Positions 1 through 6,172 of a stretch of 11,321 nucleotides of DNA are shown here, piece after piece. The stretch lies in contig CASEEB010000171.1 in assembly GCA_949286815.1 (NCBI GenBank), positions 1 through 11,321 on the forward strand, given 5' to 3'. A model generated the notes under the pieces. That model did no database searches. It had not been told where the DNA came from and saw only the letters and a program-made list of their open reading frames with translations. The position numbers and the translations under genes were made by a program. The stretch is from an uncultured Eubacteriales bacterium (GTDB taxonomy: Bacteria; Bacillota; Clostridia; Oscillospirales; CAG-272). Each line of letters starts with the position of its first letter. The first letter of the stretch is position 1.

Positions 1-854
1 TTCAGCGCGTCCGCGCAGACTTCCCCGACCGCCACTTTAAAATCACCGTAGCCTTTTCCGTCAAATTCACGTTCTATCTCCTCGGTATTCTTTCCGGTAA
101 AGCTCGAATAAATATTAATAAGATTGTTTATCCCGTCTTTACCCTCCGCGTATCTTACGACGGTATCCGAATCGGTGACGGCACGGCGGAATTTTCTTAC
201 AATCGTATCCCTGTCATCAAGAATATAGACCACCGCGTTTACATTTTCGTCGGATTTGCTCATTTTCTTTGTGGGTTCGGCAAGAGACATTATTTTCTGT
301 CCGTGTACGGGAATAACAGGTTCGGGAACGGTAAAAAGATCGGGATATATCTGATTTAATCTCTGCGCTATATCCCGGCAGATTTCCACATGCTGCTTCT
401 GGTCAATGCCGACCGGCACGACATCTGTCTGATACAGCAGAATATCCGCCGCCATAAGCACGGGGTAAGTAAAAAGACCTGCGTTTATATTATCCGCGTG
501 CTTGGCGCTCTTGTCCTTGAACTGAGTCATTCTCGACAGTTCTCCGAACATGGTAAAACAGTTGAGAATCCACGCGAGCTCGGCGTGCTCATGCACGTGA
601 GACTGCACATACAGCGTGTTTTTCTCAGGGTCAAGTCCCGCCGCGAGATACAGCGCCAGAGTCTCATAAGTCCGTCTGCGCAGATCCGCGGGATTCTGGC
701 GCACCGTAATGGCATGTTCATCCACCACGCAGTAAAAGCACTTGTATTTTTCACTGTATGAGGCAAAGTTCTTAAGCGCCCCCAGATAATTTCCGATAGT
801 AAGATTTCCGCTGGGCTGAATTCCCGAAAACGAAACAAGCTGATTGTTGAACAT
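1..854 (-). CDS. trpS: Tryptophanyl-tRNA synthetase (TrpS), C-terminus cut by window edge
   Basis: This enzyme charges tRNA-Trp with tryptophan in the cytoplasm (class I aminoacyl-tRNA synthetase, Rossmann-fold catalytic core). About 284 residues are visible. The N-terminus reads SGIQPSGNLTIGNYLGALKN, the usual TrpS start, with TIGN at residues 19-22 as the HIGH-motif equivalent. GIDQKQHVEICRD is at about 149-161 and the KMSKS loop (KKMSKSDEN) at 196-204. The family is about 330 residues long, so roughly 45 C-terminal residues lie beyond position 1. ATG at 852-854 is chosen because it places the SGIQPSG motif at the expected distance; an AAAGG sequence lies 14 nt upstream, a long spacing. The gene follows the aminotransferase on the same strand after 103 nt with no clear promoter or terminator between them, so co-transcription is likely. 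No T-box leader is visible. Family identity is near certain. Confidence 0.97.
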   Translation of the reverse strand, partial: MFNNQLVSFSGIQPSGNLTIGNYLGALKNFASYSEKYKCFYCVVDEHAITVRQNPADLRRRTYETLALYLAAGLDPEKNTLYVQSHVHEHAELAWILNCFTMFGELSRMTQFKDKSAKHADNINAGLFTYPVLMAADILLYQTDVVPVGIDQKQHVEICRDIAQRLNQIYPDLFTVPEPVIPVHGQKIMSLAEPTKKMSKSDENVNAVVYILDDRDTIVRKFRRAVTDSDTVVRYAEGKDGINNLINIYSSFTGKNTEEIEREFDGKGYGDFKVAVGEVCADAL

Positions 855-924
855 ATATAAATACCAAACCTTTCTTTGTGTGCAGTATCGCCTGATTATG
901 AAGAAACCGACAGACGCTGCCGTA

Positions 925-941
925 AAATTCAGACTGAATTT
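925..941. repeat. 17-bp palindrome in the aminotransferase-trpS gap
   Basis: The sequence AAATTCAG-A-CTGAATTT is a perfect inverted repeat with 8-bp arms and a one-base centre. It lies just downstream of the aminotransferase stop and about 70 bp before the trpS start. No T-run follows, so it is not an intrinsic terminator. It could be an operator or a small RNA hairpin, or chance in AT-rich DNA. No regulator can be named. Confidence 0.4.
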
Positions 942-957
942 AAAAATCTGTATATCT

Positions 958-2169
958 TTAGAGACCCATTTCCCTTGCAAGGTCTGCCAATATCTTAATA
1001 CCCTTGACTATCTGGCTGTCCGACGGAGTGCTGTAATTCAGCCTGAAAGACCGCGACGGCATCTCAGTGTCACAGTTAAACGTAGCTCCGGGAACCACAC
1101 GCACATTTCTTTCTACGGCGCGGCTGATATATTCCGAGGCGTTTATTTGCCCGGGCAGCGTGCACCAGATAAACAGCCCGCCGTCCGGCCTTGTATAAGA
1201 AACCGAACGAGGCATATATTCATCGAGAGCGTCAAGCATAAGGGCGCATTTGTGCCTGTAAATATCCTGAATCTCCTTTATATGCCCCTCAAGATCACAT
1301 TCGGTCATATATTTGTAGCACAACATCTGGAAAAAAATATTTGTATGGACATCTGAGGTCTGTTTTACCACCACCATTTTTGAAGCGACTTCTTCGGGAG
1401 CGATGACAAAGCCTACTCTCATACCCGCAGAGAGAATCTTGGAAAACGTGGAGCAATATATGACTATGCCGTCTTCGTCAAAACTCTTTATGGACGGAAT
1501 ACTCTCTCCCGAAAATCGGAGCTCGCCGTAAGGATTGTCCTCAAGTATCATCAGCCCGTACTTTTTCGCTATCTCATATATTTTTTTTCTCTTTTCAAGC
1601 GAAGTGGTAATCCCAGCGGGATTCTGAAAATTCGGAATCACGTACAATAGCTTGGCGTCAGGGGTATCTTTAACCGTCCGTTCAAGCGCGTCAATGTCGA
1701 TTCCGTCGTCAAGCAGATCCACTCCGACAGTTTTAGCCCCGTTTGAGCGAAAGGCGTTGAGTGCGCCTATAAATGTCGGATTTTCGCATATAACCGCGTC
1801 ATTCTCGTTGCAGAACACTCTGCACGCAAGCTCGATTCCCTGTTGACCGCCCGACACTATTATCGTACTGTCGTTATATTTATCACCGTTCTCAACCGAT
1901 TTGCCTATTGAAAAAAGCCGCTTTTGTCTGTCGGATATAACTTCTCTTAGAGGAGCGTATCCGTCGGTTACGCTGTATTGCAAAGCGCTTACCGGAGAGT
2001 TTTTGAATATTTCATCGGAAAGCTTTGAAAGTTCCTCAACAGGAAAGGATTCCGGCGCCGGATTTCCCGCGGCGAACGATATTGTGTCGGGCGTCGAAGG
2101 CGCCTTGAGTATTTCTCTTATAGCGGAGGGTTTGAGATCCGAAATCTTTTTGGAAAAATTATAATTCAT
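958..2169 (-). CDS. PLP-dependent class I/II aminotransferase (2-aminoadipate/MocR-type fold)
   Basis: This is a 403-residue fold-type I pyridoxal-phosphate aminotransferase, cytoplasmic and probably dimeric. The N-terminal region has ISFAAGNPAPESFP (30-43) and LQYSVTDGYAPLRE (63-76), typical of the group containing 2-aminoadipate/LysN-type transaminases and the aminotransferase half of MocR regulators. NPAG is at 183-186 and the EDNPYGEL cofactor region at 210-217. The PLP-binding lysine is K244 in STFSKILSAGMRVGF, and the carboxylate-binding arginine is likely R376 in SFRLNYS. No GntR DNA-binding domain is present, so it is an enzyme rather than a MocR regulator. The ATG at 2167-2169 has AAAGGA 9 nt upstream. 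The amino-acid substrate cannot be read from sequence: the family includes aromatic, branched-chain and aminoadipate transaminases. Lying upstream of trpS hints at, but does not prove, an aromatic substrate. Confidence 0.93.
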   Translation of the reverse strand: MNYNFSKKISDLKPSAIREILKAPSTPDTISFAAGNPAPESFPVEELSKLSDEIFKNSPVSALQYSVTDGYAPLREVISDRQKRLFSIGKSVENGDKYNDSTIIVSGGQQGIELACRVFCNENDAVICENPTFIGALNAFRSNGAKTVGVDLLDDGIDIDALERTVKDTPDAKLLYVIPNFQNPAGITTSLEKRKKIYEIAKKYGLMILEDNPYGELRFSGESIPSIKSFDEDGIVIYCSTFSKILSAGMRVGFVIAPEEVASKMVVVKQTSDVHTNIFFQMLCYKYMTECDLEGHIKEIQDIYRHKCALMLDALDEYMPRSVSYTRPDGGLFIWCTLPGQINASEYISRAVERNVRVVPGATFNCDTEMPSRSFRLNYSTPSDSQIVKGIKILADLAREMGL

Positions 2170-2302
2170 ACTTTAAAATCCTTTCTGCCGTGCGAAAGTC
2201 AGAATATTAACCGTTGCGGCATATACAACCATATAACTTATCCGACATAGAGTTGAAAAAAACTTTTGTCAGACAGTTGAAGATACGTTTTTTATTTTAT
2301 AC

Positions 2303-2331
2303 ATTATAACACATTTGACTGAAAAAATCAA
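2303..2331 (-). promoter_or_regulatory. Sigma-A promoter for the aminotransferase-trpS unit
   Basis: Read on the minus strand there is TTGATT (2331-2326), a 17-nt spacer and TATAAT (2308-2303), preceded by TGT to give an extended -10. Transcription would start near 2296, leaving a leader of about 125 nt before the aminotransferase ATG. Confidence 0.8.
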
Positions 2332-2475
2332 GTATAAAGACGCCGAAACAATCAGGAATACATTTTTATTTGTTTTTTCGGAAACAACACCGGCGCTGAC
2401 CCGTAAGTCTCAACTTTTCAACCATGAAGGATATTCCACAAGTAAAGGCTATTTAAAAAACATTTCAAAAAACTA

Positions 2476-2504
2476 TTGACAAAAGCAGGCTTTTATTGTA
2501 CAAT
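2476..2504 (+). promoter_or_regulatory. Sigma-A promoter for the DUF4838 gene
   Basis: A perfect TTGACA (2476-2481), a 17-nt spacer and TACAAT (2499-2504) form a strong vegetative promoter. Transcription should begin near 2511, giving a leader of about 110 nt. No clear operator dyad overlaps it. Confidence 0.85.
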
Positions 2505-2621
2505 CTGTATACTATCCAATGTTAAATATGAAGCTCAGGATGAATGTATTAAAACGGTATATCAAATCATGCCAACCGGTAAAAATAATCAGAATGCCTG
2601 AGTATTGGGGAGGATAAAATT

Positions 2622-4358
2622 ATGAAGGATTTTGTGTTGACCGAGAACGGTCACTCATGCAACGTATGCATTGCCGCGTCCGCGCCGGAGTCGGCTCACA
2701 CCGCCGCGACGGAATTATGTCGCTGTCTGTCAAGAATGGGAGCAGCGGTTCCCGCGGTACGAATCGGCACTCCGAATGAAGGCGAAATTTGCATCGGAGC
2801 CGCTGACGACTGCGCCTGTGATGAGCTGCGCATACAGGCGCGCGACGGTATTCTTTGGCTGGACGGCGGCAGACGCGGTGTACTCTATGCCGCCTACGAA
2901 CTTTTGGAGCGGCTGGGTTGTCGTTTCCTTGCGGCAGATTGTGAAATATTTCCGCCGCTGCCGGCTGACGGGCGTCTTACGCTGCCCGGGGATACATACA
3001 TCAGTCAGAAGCCGGTGTTTGAATATCGGGAAGCATACTGGAAGGGCGTCACACCGACATTCGCGCCGCGACTGAGGATGAACGGAGTGTTGGGAATGGG
3101 AATCGAGCCGGAATACGGCGGCGACATACACTACGCCGGTTTTGTACATACACTCGGCGACCTTGCCGAAATGGAGCAGCCTTACACCGACCGCCAACCA
3201 TGCCTGAGCGACGATAATGTGTTCCGGACCGTTGTACGAAACCTGCGCCGCCGTCTGGATGAAGACCCGAATGCCGCCATCGCTTCGGTATCTCAAAACG
3301 ACAGCCACGAATGGGGTCGTGGCTGCCAATGTGCGGCATGTCGCGCCAAGGATGAGGCCGAGGGCACACCCATGGGTTCGCTTTTGCCATTTGTCAATCG
3401 TGTGGCGGAGGTTATCGCGCCGGACTACCCGGATGTGGCAATCGACACGCTGGCATACCGTTATACACGCCGCGCACCGGCTACACTACAGGCAGATGAC
3501 AATGTTATAGTGAGACTGTGCAGCATTGAGTGCTGCTTCTCGCACCCCATCGAAAGCTGTGACAGCACCGTATATTCGGTAGAGGACGGAAGCTTCGCCG
3601 ACACGCTTCGCCAATGGGGAGAGCACTGTCGCCGAGTTTACATTTGGGATTACACCACCAATTTCCGCAACTACAATGTCGGATTTCCGAATTTTGGCGT
3701 ATTGCGGCAAAACCTGCGCTTTTTTGCTCAAAATAACGTTCGCGGTGTGTATGAGCAAGGCAACCGTCAATCTGTCAACGGTGAGTTCGATGACCTGCGC
3801 ACTTATCTTCTCGGCAAGCTTCTATGGGATCCTTACATGGACGAGCAGACTTACATGAGGCATATGGACGATTTTCTTTCAGGATACTACGGTCCCGGCG
3901 CGCCTGCCATACGCCGCTATCTGGACAGAATGCAGCGCGGCGCCGCCGACAGTCATTTCGGTATCTACTTTGATGACCCGACACAGGTGTATGTTGACCC
4001 CGACACAGACGGAGACATAATTTGCCGGGCAGAGGCATTTCTGCGCAAGGGTCGCGCTGATTTCGCCGAGGCGCTTGCGGCGGCTAAAACCGACGCGCAG
4101 GCTGCGCACATCCGCCGCAGCGCCGTACAGCTGGATGTTTACTGTTGGTACTGCCGCCGGTTGGAGTTGCAGGCGCTTTCACCCGACGACCCTGACTACT
4201 CTGCCGCCGAAAACGCACTGCGCACCGCGGGCAAACAACTGCTCGCATCGGTACGCGCGGTCGGGATAACCCGTATGCATGAGAGCGGATCTCAGGATCC
4301 GGATTTTACGGTAACGGAACAGGATATGTTGACACAGCCTGCTTTCTGGGGCGTCTGA
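2622..4358 (+). CDS. DUF4838-family protein (glycoside-hydrolase-like, cytoplasmic)
   Basis: This 578-residue protein looks like a DUF4838 (PF16126-type) protein, a family associated with carbohydrate-active loci but, to my knowledge, without a generally assigned reaction. Residues 1-120 resemble the alpha-glucuronidase-type N-terminal domain, with GVLYAAYELLERLGCRFLA at 86-104. The core has SQNDSHEWGRG followed by CQCAAC (Cys 235, 237, 240), the Cys-rich signature I associate with the family, then a TLAYRYTRRAP segment (276-286), IECCFSH (302-308), IWDYTTNF (341-348) and YEQGN (377-381). The C-terminal third has FLSGYYGPGAPAIRRYL (418-434) and helical sequence. No signal peptide or membrane segment is visible, so it should act inside the cell, unlike many secreted relatives. 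The ATG has a strong GGGGAGG 8 nt upstream. The gene is alone between its own promoter and two stem-loops, and is visibly richer in G and C than its neighbours (about 60% in one 60-bp line checked), which suggests separate ancestry. The substrate is unknown. Confidence 0.85.
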   Translation: MKDFVLTENGHSCNVCIAASAPESAHTAATELCRCLSRMGAAVPAVRIGTPNEGEICIGAADDCACDELRIQARDGILWLDGGRRGVLYAAYELLERLGCRFLAADCEIFPPLPADGRLTLPGDTYISQKPVFEYREAYWKGVTPTFAPRLRMNGVLGMGIEPEYGGDIHYAGFVHTLGDLAEMEQPYTDRQPCLSDDNVFRTVVRNLRRRLDEDPNAAIASVSQNDSHEWGRGCQCAACRAKDEAEGTPMGSLLPFVNRVAEVIAPDYPDVAIDTLAYRYTRRAPATLQADDNVIVRLCSIECCFSHPIESCDSTVYSVEDGSFADTLRQWGEHCRRVYIWDYTTNFRNYNVGFPNFGVLRQNLRFFAQNNVRGVYEQGNRQSVNGEFDDLRTYLLGKLLWDPYMDEQTYMRHMDDFLSGYYGPGAPAIRRYLDRMQRGAADSHFGIYFDDPTQVYVDPDTDGDIICRAEAFLRKGRADFAEALAAAKTDAQAAHIRRSAVQLDVYCWYCRRLELQALSPDDPDYSAAENALRTAGKQLLASVRAVGITRMHESGSQDPDFTVTEQDMLTQPAFWGV

Positions 4359-4378
4359 CGGCTATACAAGATGTTTAT

Positions 4379-4402
4379 GCTCGGCGGCATCAACCGCCGA
4401 GC
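4379..4402 (+). terminator. GC-rich stem-loop after the DUF4838 gene
   Basis: GCTCGGCGG and CCGCCGAGC form a perfect 9-bp stem around a CATCAA loop, 21 nt after the stop codon. There is no U-tract after it, so it may stabilise or process the mRNA 3' end rather than act as a classic intrinsic terminator. Confidence 0.5.
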
Positions 4403-4408
4403 GCGAAC

Positions 4409-4431
4409 TCTGAAAGTTTCATTCTTTCAGA
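4409..4431 (+). terminator. Second stem-loop after the DUF4838 gene
   Basis: TCTGAAAG and CTTTCAGA form an 8-bp stem around a 7-nt loop, only 6 nt after the preceding hairpin. It also lacks a U-tract. Together the two may mark the transcript end, but this is weaker than the terminators farther right. Confidence 0.35.
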
Positions 4432-4535
4432 ATCACCCTTCTCCATTCTAACCGCGGAGATTGACTGTATTATACCATATCTTTGAGTATCTTCCTACTC
4501 TTTTGGTTCACATCATTTTAACACATACATTGCAC

Positions 4536-4587
4536 TAAAAAATTTTTTAAAAAATCTATTGACATAATCAAAAGCATTTGGTATAAT
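4536..4587 (+). promoter_or_regulatory. Very strong promoter of the tRNA pair, with UP-like A/T tract
   Basis: Consensus TTGACA (4559-4564), a 17-nt spacer and consensus TATAAT (4582-4587) preceded by TGG (extended -10). Directly upstream, 4536-4555 is an uninterrupted A/T block resembling an UP element for the RNA polymerase alpha subunit. This is the strongest promoter in the window and fits stable-RNA transcription. The start is expected near 4594, leaving about 36 nt of 5' leader to be processed off. Confidence 0.9.
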
Positions 4588-4629
4588 ACTATACGTTCCG
4601 CAGTTAAGCCGCGGGCAACAAAAAGTATT

Positions 4630-4704
4630 GCTGGTGTGGCTCAATGGCAGAGCAGCTGATTTGTAATCAGCAGGTTGATGGTTCGACTCCGTTCACCAGC
4701 TCCA
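4630..4704 (+). tRNA. tRNA-Thr (anticodon UGU)
   Basis: The cloverleaf is complete. Acceptor arms GCTGGTG/CACCAGC pair in full, the D-stem is GCTC/GAGC, the anticodon stem GCTGA/TCAGC carries loop TTTGTAA with anticodon TGT at 4662-4664, and a five-base variable loop precedes the TTCGACT T-loop. The discriminator is T4701 and CCA is encoded at 4702-4704. It reads ACA (and other ACN by wobble) threonine codons. It is the first of two tRNAs, separated by 3 nt. Confidence 0.96.
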
Positions 4705-4707
4705 TAT

Positions 4708-4792
4708 GGGGGATTTCCCGAGCGGCCAAAGGGGGCAGACTGTAAATCTGTTGTCACTGACTTCGGTGGTCCGAATCCACCATCCCCCACCA
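4708..4792 (+). tRNA. tRNA-Tyr (anticodon GUA)
   Basis: Acceptor GGGGGAT pairs with ATCCCCC, discriminator A4789 is followed by encoded CCA (4790-4792), and the anticodon GTA is at 4742-4744 in the CTGTAAA loop. The long variable arm (about 4750-4764) marks the class II layout expected of bacterial tRNA-Tyr, and TCCGAAT is the T-loop. The last base of CCA is also the first base of the terminator stem, so processing and termination are tightly packed. Confidence 0.96.
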
Positions 4793-4830
4793 AATGGAGT
4801 GGACACTTTAGATGTCCACTCCATTTTTTT
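4792..4830 (+). terminator. Intrinsic terminator of the tRNA-Thr/Tyr unit
   Basis: AAATGGAGTGGACA and TGTCCACTCCATTT form a perfect 14-bp stem around the 7-nt loop CTTTAGA, with a run of seven T (4824-4830). The upper part of the 5' arm plus loop is also one half of an 18-bp inverted repeat whose other copy lies beyond the methyltransferase gene. Confidence 0.95.
4796..4813 (+). repeat. Left copy of an 18-bp inverted repeat bracketing the methyltransferase
   Basis: The 18 bases GGAGTGGACACTTTAGAT match the reverse complement of 6031-6048 at 17 positions, 15 of them consecutive. This copy lies in the tRNA terminator. The pair bounds a segment of about 1.25 kb with one gene and no transposase. 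Confidence 0.6.
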
Positions 4831-5044
4831 AAGTATTTATGCGGGTTTGCGGGCTTTTTTGAGCCCAAAATCCAAAGTGATTTTTCATAGATGCCTTTTC
4901 CATTAAATGGCAATATTAAGGCTTTGTACGGGATAAAGCGGGGCTTCCGCCTGATTTTTCAGTTAAGAAACAGAATAGAAAATCAGGAAGAATGGGATGT
5001 GGAAAACTCTTTATCAGTATTAAATTTGAGAGAAGGAATATGGG

Positions 5045-5917
5045 ATGAACACTATTTGGTCAAAGTATGTGCAGGGTACGAGAACATTATATTTTTCACG
5101 CAGATTACGCTTTGATGATTTGTTTTCGGAGCAATACCGACGCCTGTTTGACCTGGACGTAAATAAGGAACTGAAGATACTTGAGATAGGCTGTGGTCCC
5201 GGTGCACTTGCAGGTGCCCTCCATCGTTGGTATCCTCATGCTGAGATAACAGCAGTTGATCGTGATAGTGAATTTATTAGGTTTGCTACAGAACACGAAC
5301 CGGAAGTAAATTTTGTGGAAGGCGATGCAACTGCACTACCGTTTGAAAATGACACTTTTGATGTAACAATATCTAATACAGTAGCTGAGCATATCGAACC
5401 ATCAAAGTTCTATAGTGAGCAAGTAAGGGTATTAAAGCCGGATGGCGTATGCCTTGTGCTTTCGTCCCGAAAAGGAATCAATATCAATCCGAAATGCATC
5501 ACTTTTAATGAGTATGAGCAGCAGTTCTGGAAAAAAGCGGAACAGTATAACGATTCAATGAATCGGTTTGCCGTGTGCAAATATCCTATGAGTGAAGCGG
5601 AAATGCCGGCTGCAATGGCAGAGTATGGTTTTTCTAATGTCAGTACAGGCTTTGCTACAGTTGATTTGACTCCGGATAATCCCAGGTTTTCGGCTTCGCT
5701 CGCGCTTGATATGATCAATGCAAATAGATACTCCGCATTAGATTCAATAGAATCGGTGTTGCATACAATGCCCGAGCATTTTACAACCCAAGAGGTTGAA
5801 GAAATGAAACGTCTCGCAAACGCAAAATATGATACGCGAACAGAACAGTATAAACGTGGTGAGAAACAGTGGGATACCAATGTTTCAATTATCATGGTGA
5901 TCAGAGGTATCAAATAG
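5045..5917 (+). CDS. Class I SAM-dependent methyltransferase (Methyltransf_11/25 type)
   Basis: This 290-residue soluble protein should transfer a methyl group from S-adenosylmethionine to a small molecule or unknown acceptor. Motif I is LEIGCGPGALAG (46-57), the acidic end of strand 2 is VDRD (71-74), motif II is GDATALPFENDTFDV (93-107), and VRVLKPDGVCLVLS (127-140) is the following strand. The N-terminal segment MNTIWSKYVQGTRTLYFSRR precedes the Rossmann core, and residues 150-290 form a divergent C-terminal part that probably shapes the acceptor site. The ATG has AGAAGGA at 5031-5037 with 7-nt spacing. The gene is a single transcription unit with its own terminator; no convincing promoter was found in 4831-5044. 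Codon use looks more AT-rich than the DUF4838 gene, and it sits behind tRNA genes inside an inverted repeat, all compatible with acquisition by transfer. The acceptor cannot be deduced. Confidence 0.9.
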   Translation: MNTIWSKYVQGTRTLYFSRRLRFDDLFSEQYRRLFDLDVNKELKILEIGCGPGALAGALHRWYPHAEITAVDRDSEFIRFATEHEPEVNFVEGDATALPFENDTFDVTISNTVAEHIEPSKFYSEQVRVLKPDGVCLVLSSRKGININPKCITFNEYEQQFWKKAEQYNDSMNRFAVCKYPMSEAEMPAAMAEYGFSNVSTGFATVDLTPDNPRFSASLALDMINANRYSALDSIESVLHTMPEHFTTQEVEEMKRLANAKYDTRTEQYKRGEKQWDTNVSIIMVIRGIK

Positions 5918-5960
5918 AATCAGTATTATTGCCGGTAAAAACGGTCACCGAAGACAGACT

Positions 5961-5999
5961 GAGTCTGGACGCAGTTCGCGTTCGGACTCTTTTCTTTTT
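5961..5999 (+). terminator. Intrinsic terminator of the methyltransferase gene
   Basis: GAGTCTGGACGC pairs with GCGTTCGGACTC (12 bp including two G-T wobbles) around the loop AGTTC, followed by TTTTCTTTTT. It starts 43 nt after the methyltransferase stop. Confidence 0.85.
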
Positions 6000-6030
6000 G
6001 CCCGGGCAAAGTGCTCGCGTTGGAAGCAGT

Positions 6031-6048
6031 ATCTAAAGTGTCCACCCC
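6031..6048 (-). repeat. Right copy of the 18-bp inverted repeat
   Basis: ATCTAAAGTGTCCACCCC is the reverse complement of 4796-4813 with one mismatch (C at 6046 where T is expected). It lies between the methyltransferase terminator and the bidirectional terminator, outside any gene. Confidence 0.6.
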
Positions 6049-6052
6049 TTCC

Positions 6053-6090
6053 AAAAACCCGTCAAAGGTCAATTCTTTGACGGGTTTTTT
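6053..6090. terminator. Bidirectional intrinsic terminator
   Basis: AAAAACCCGTCAAAG pairs with CTTTGACGGGTTTTT in a perfect 15-bp stem around a 7-nt loop. T6 follows on the plus strand, and five A at the left side become T5 for minus-strand transcription. It can therefore stop read-through from the methyltransferase side and end the ABC transporter operon, whose last stop codon is 83 nt away. Confidence 0.93.
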
Positions 6091-6172
6091 CTGTCCTATT
6101 TTAAATATCCGTGCGACCTGTTATGACTCTTTACCCGTTATATGTATCGTTACCTACACGCAACCCACGCAA

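Larger units (their letters stand above)
2170..2621. other. Divergent intergenic region (452 bp)
   Basis: This AT-rich, gene-free stretch separates the leftward aminotransferase from the rightward DUF4838 gene. It holds one sigma-A promoter in each direction (2303-2331 minus, 2476-2504 plus). The predicted leaders are about 125 nt on the minus side and about 110 nt on the plus side. I see no conserved riboswitch core, T-box or clear terminator in either leader. Between the promoters (2332-2475) there is no ORF with a ribosome binding site. Confidence 0.7.

Noticed and set aside
855..957. Possible T-box leader of trpS
   Set aside because: The gap is only 103 nt and the conserved T-box antiterminator core is not present on the minus strand.
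390..1356. Plus-strand open frames of 123 and 170 codons
   Set aside because: They are antisense shadows of trpS and the aminotransferase, both of which have clear family motifs on the minus strand.
4469..4474. Minus-strand TATAAT with TGG before it, pointing into the end of the DUF4838 gene
   Set aside because: The -35 position has no match and no gene or RNA reads from it; probably chance in AT-rich DNA, although an antisense RNA cannot be excluded.
4844..4866. Small GGGCT/AGCCC hairpin with a T-rich loop after the tRNA terminator
   Set aside because: Five base pairs only, no following T-run, and the preceding perfect terminator already explains transcription end.
4641..4913. Open frames on both strands across the tRNA genes, including a protein reading through the tRNA-Tyr sequence
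   Set aside because: They are translations of tRNA and terminator DNA, a frequent false annotation; no ribosome binding site, and the tRNA cloverleaves explain the sequence.
4891..5115. 74-codon open frame upstream of and overlapping the methyltransferase start
   Set aside because: No Shine-Dalgarno sequence before its ATG, overlaps the well-supported methyltransferase by 71 bp in another frame, and no recognisable protein features.
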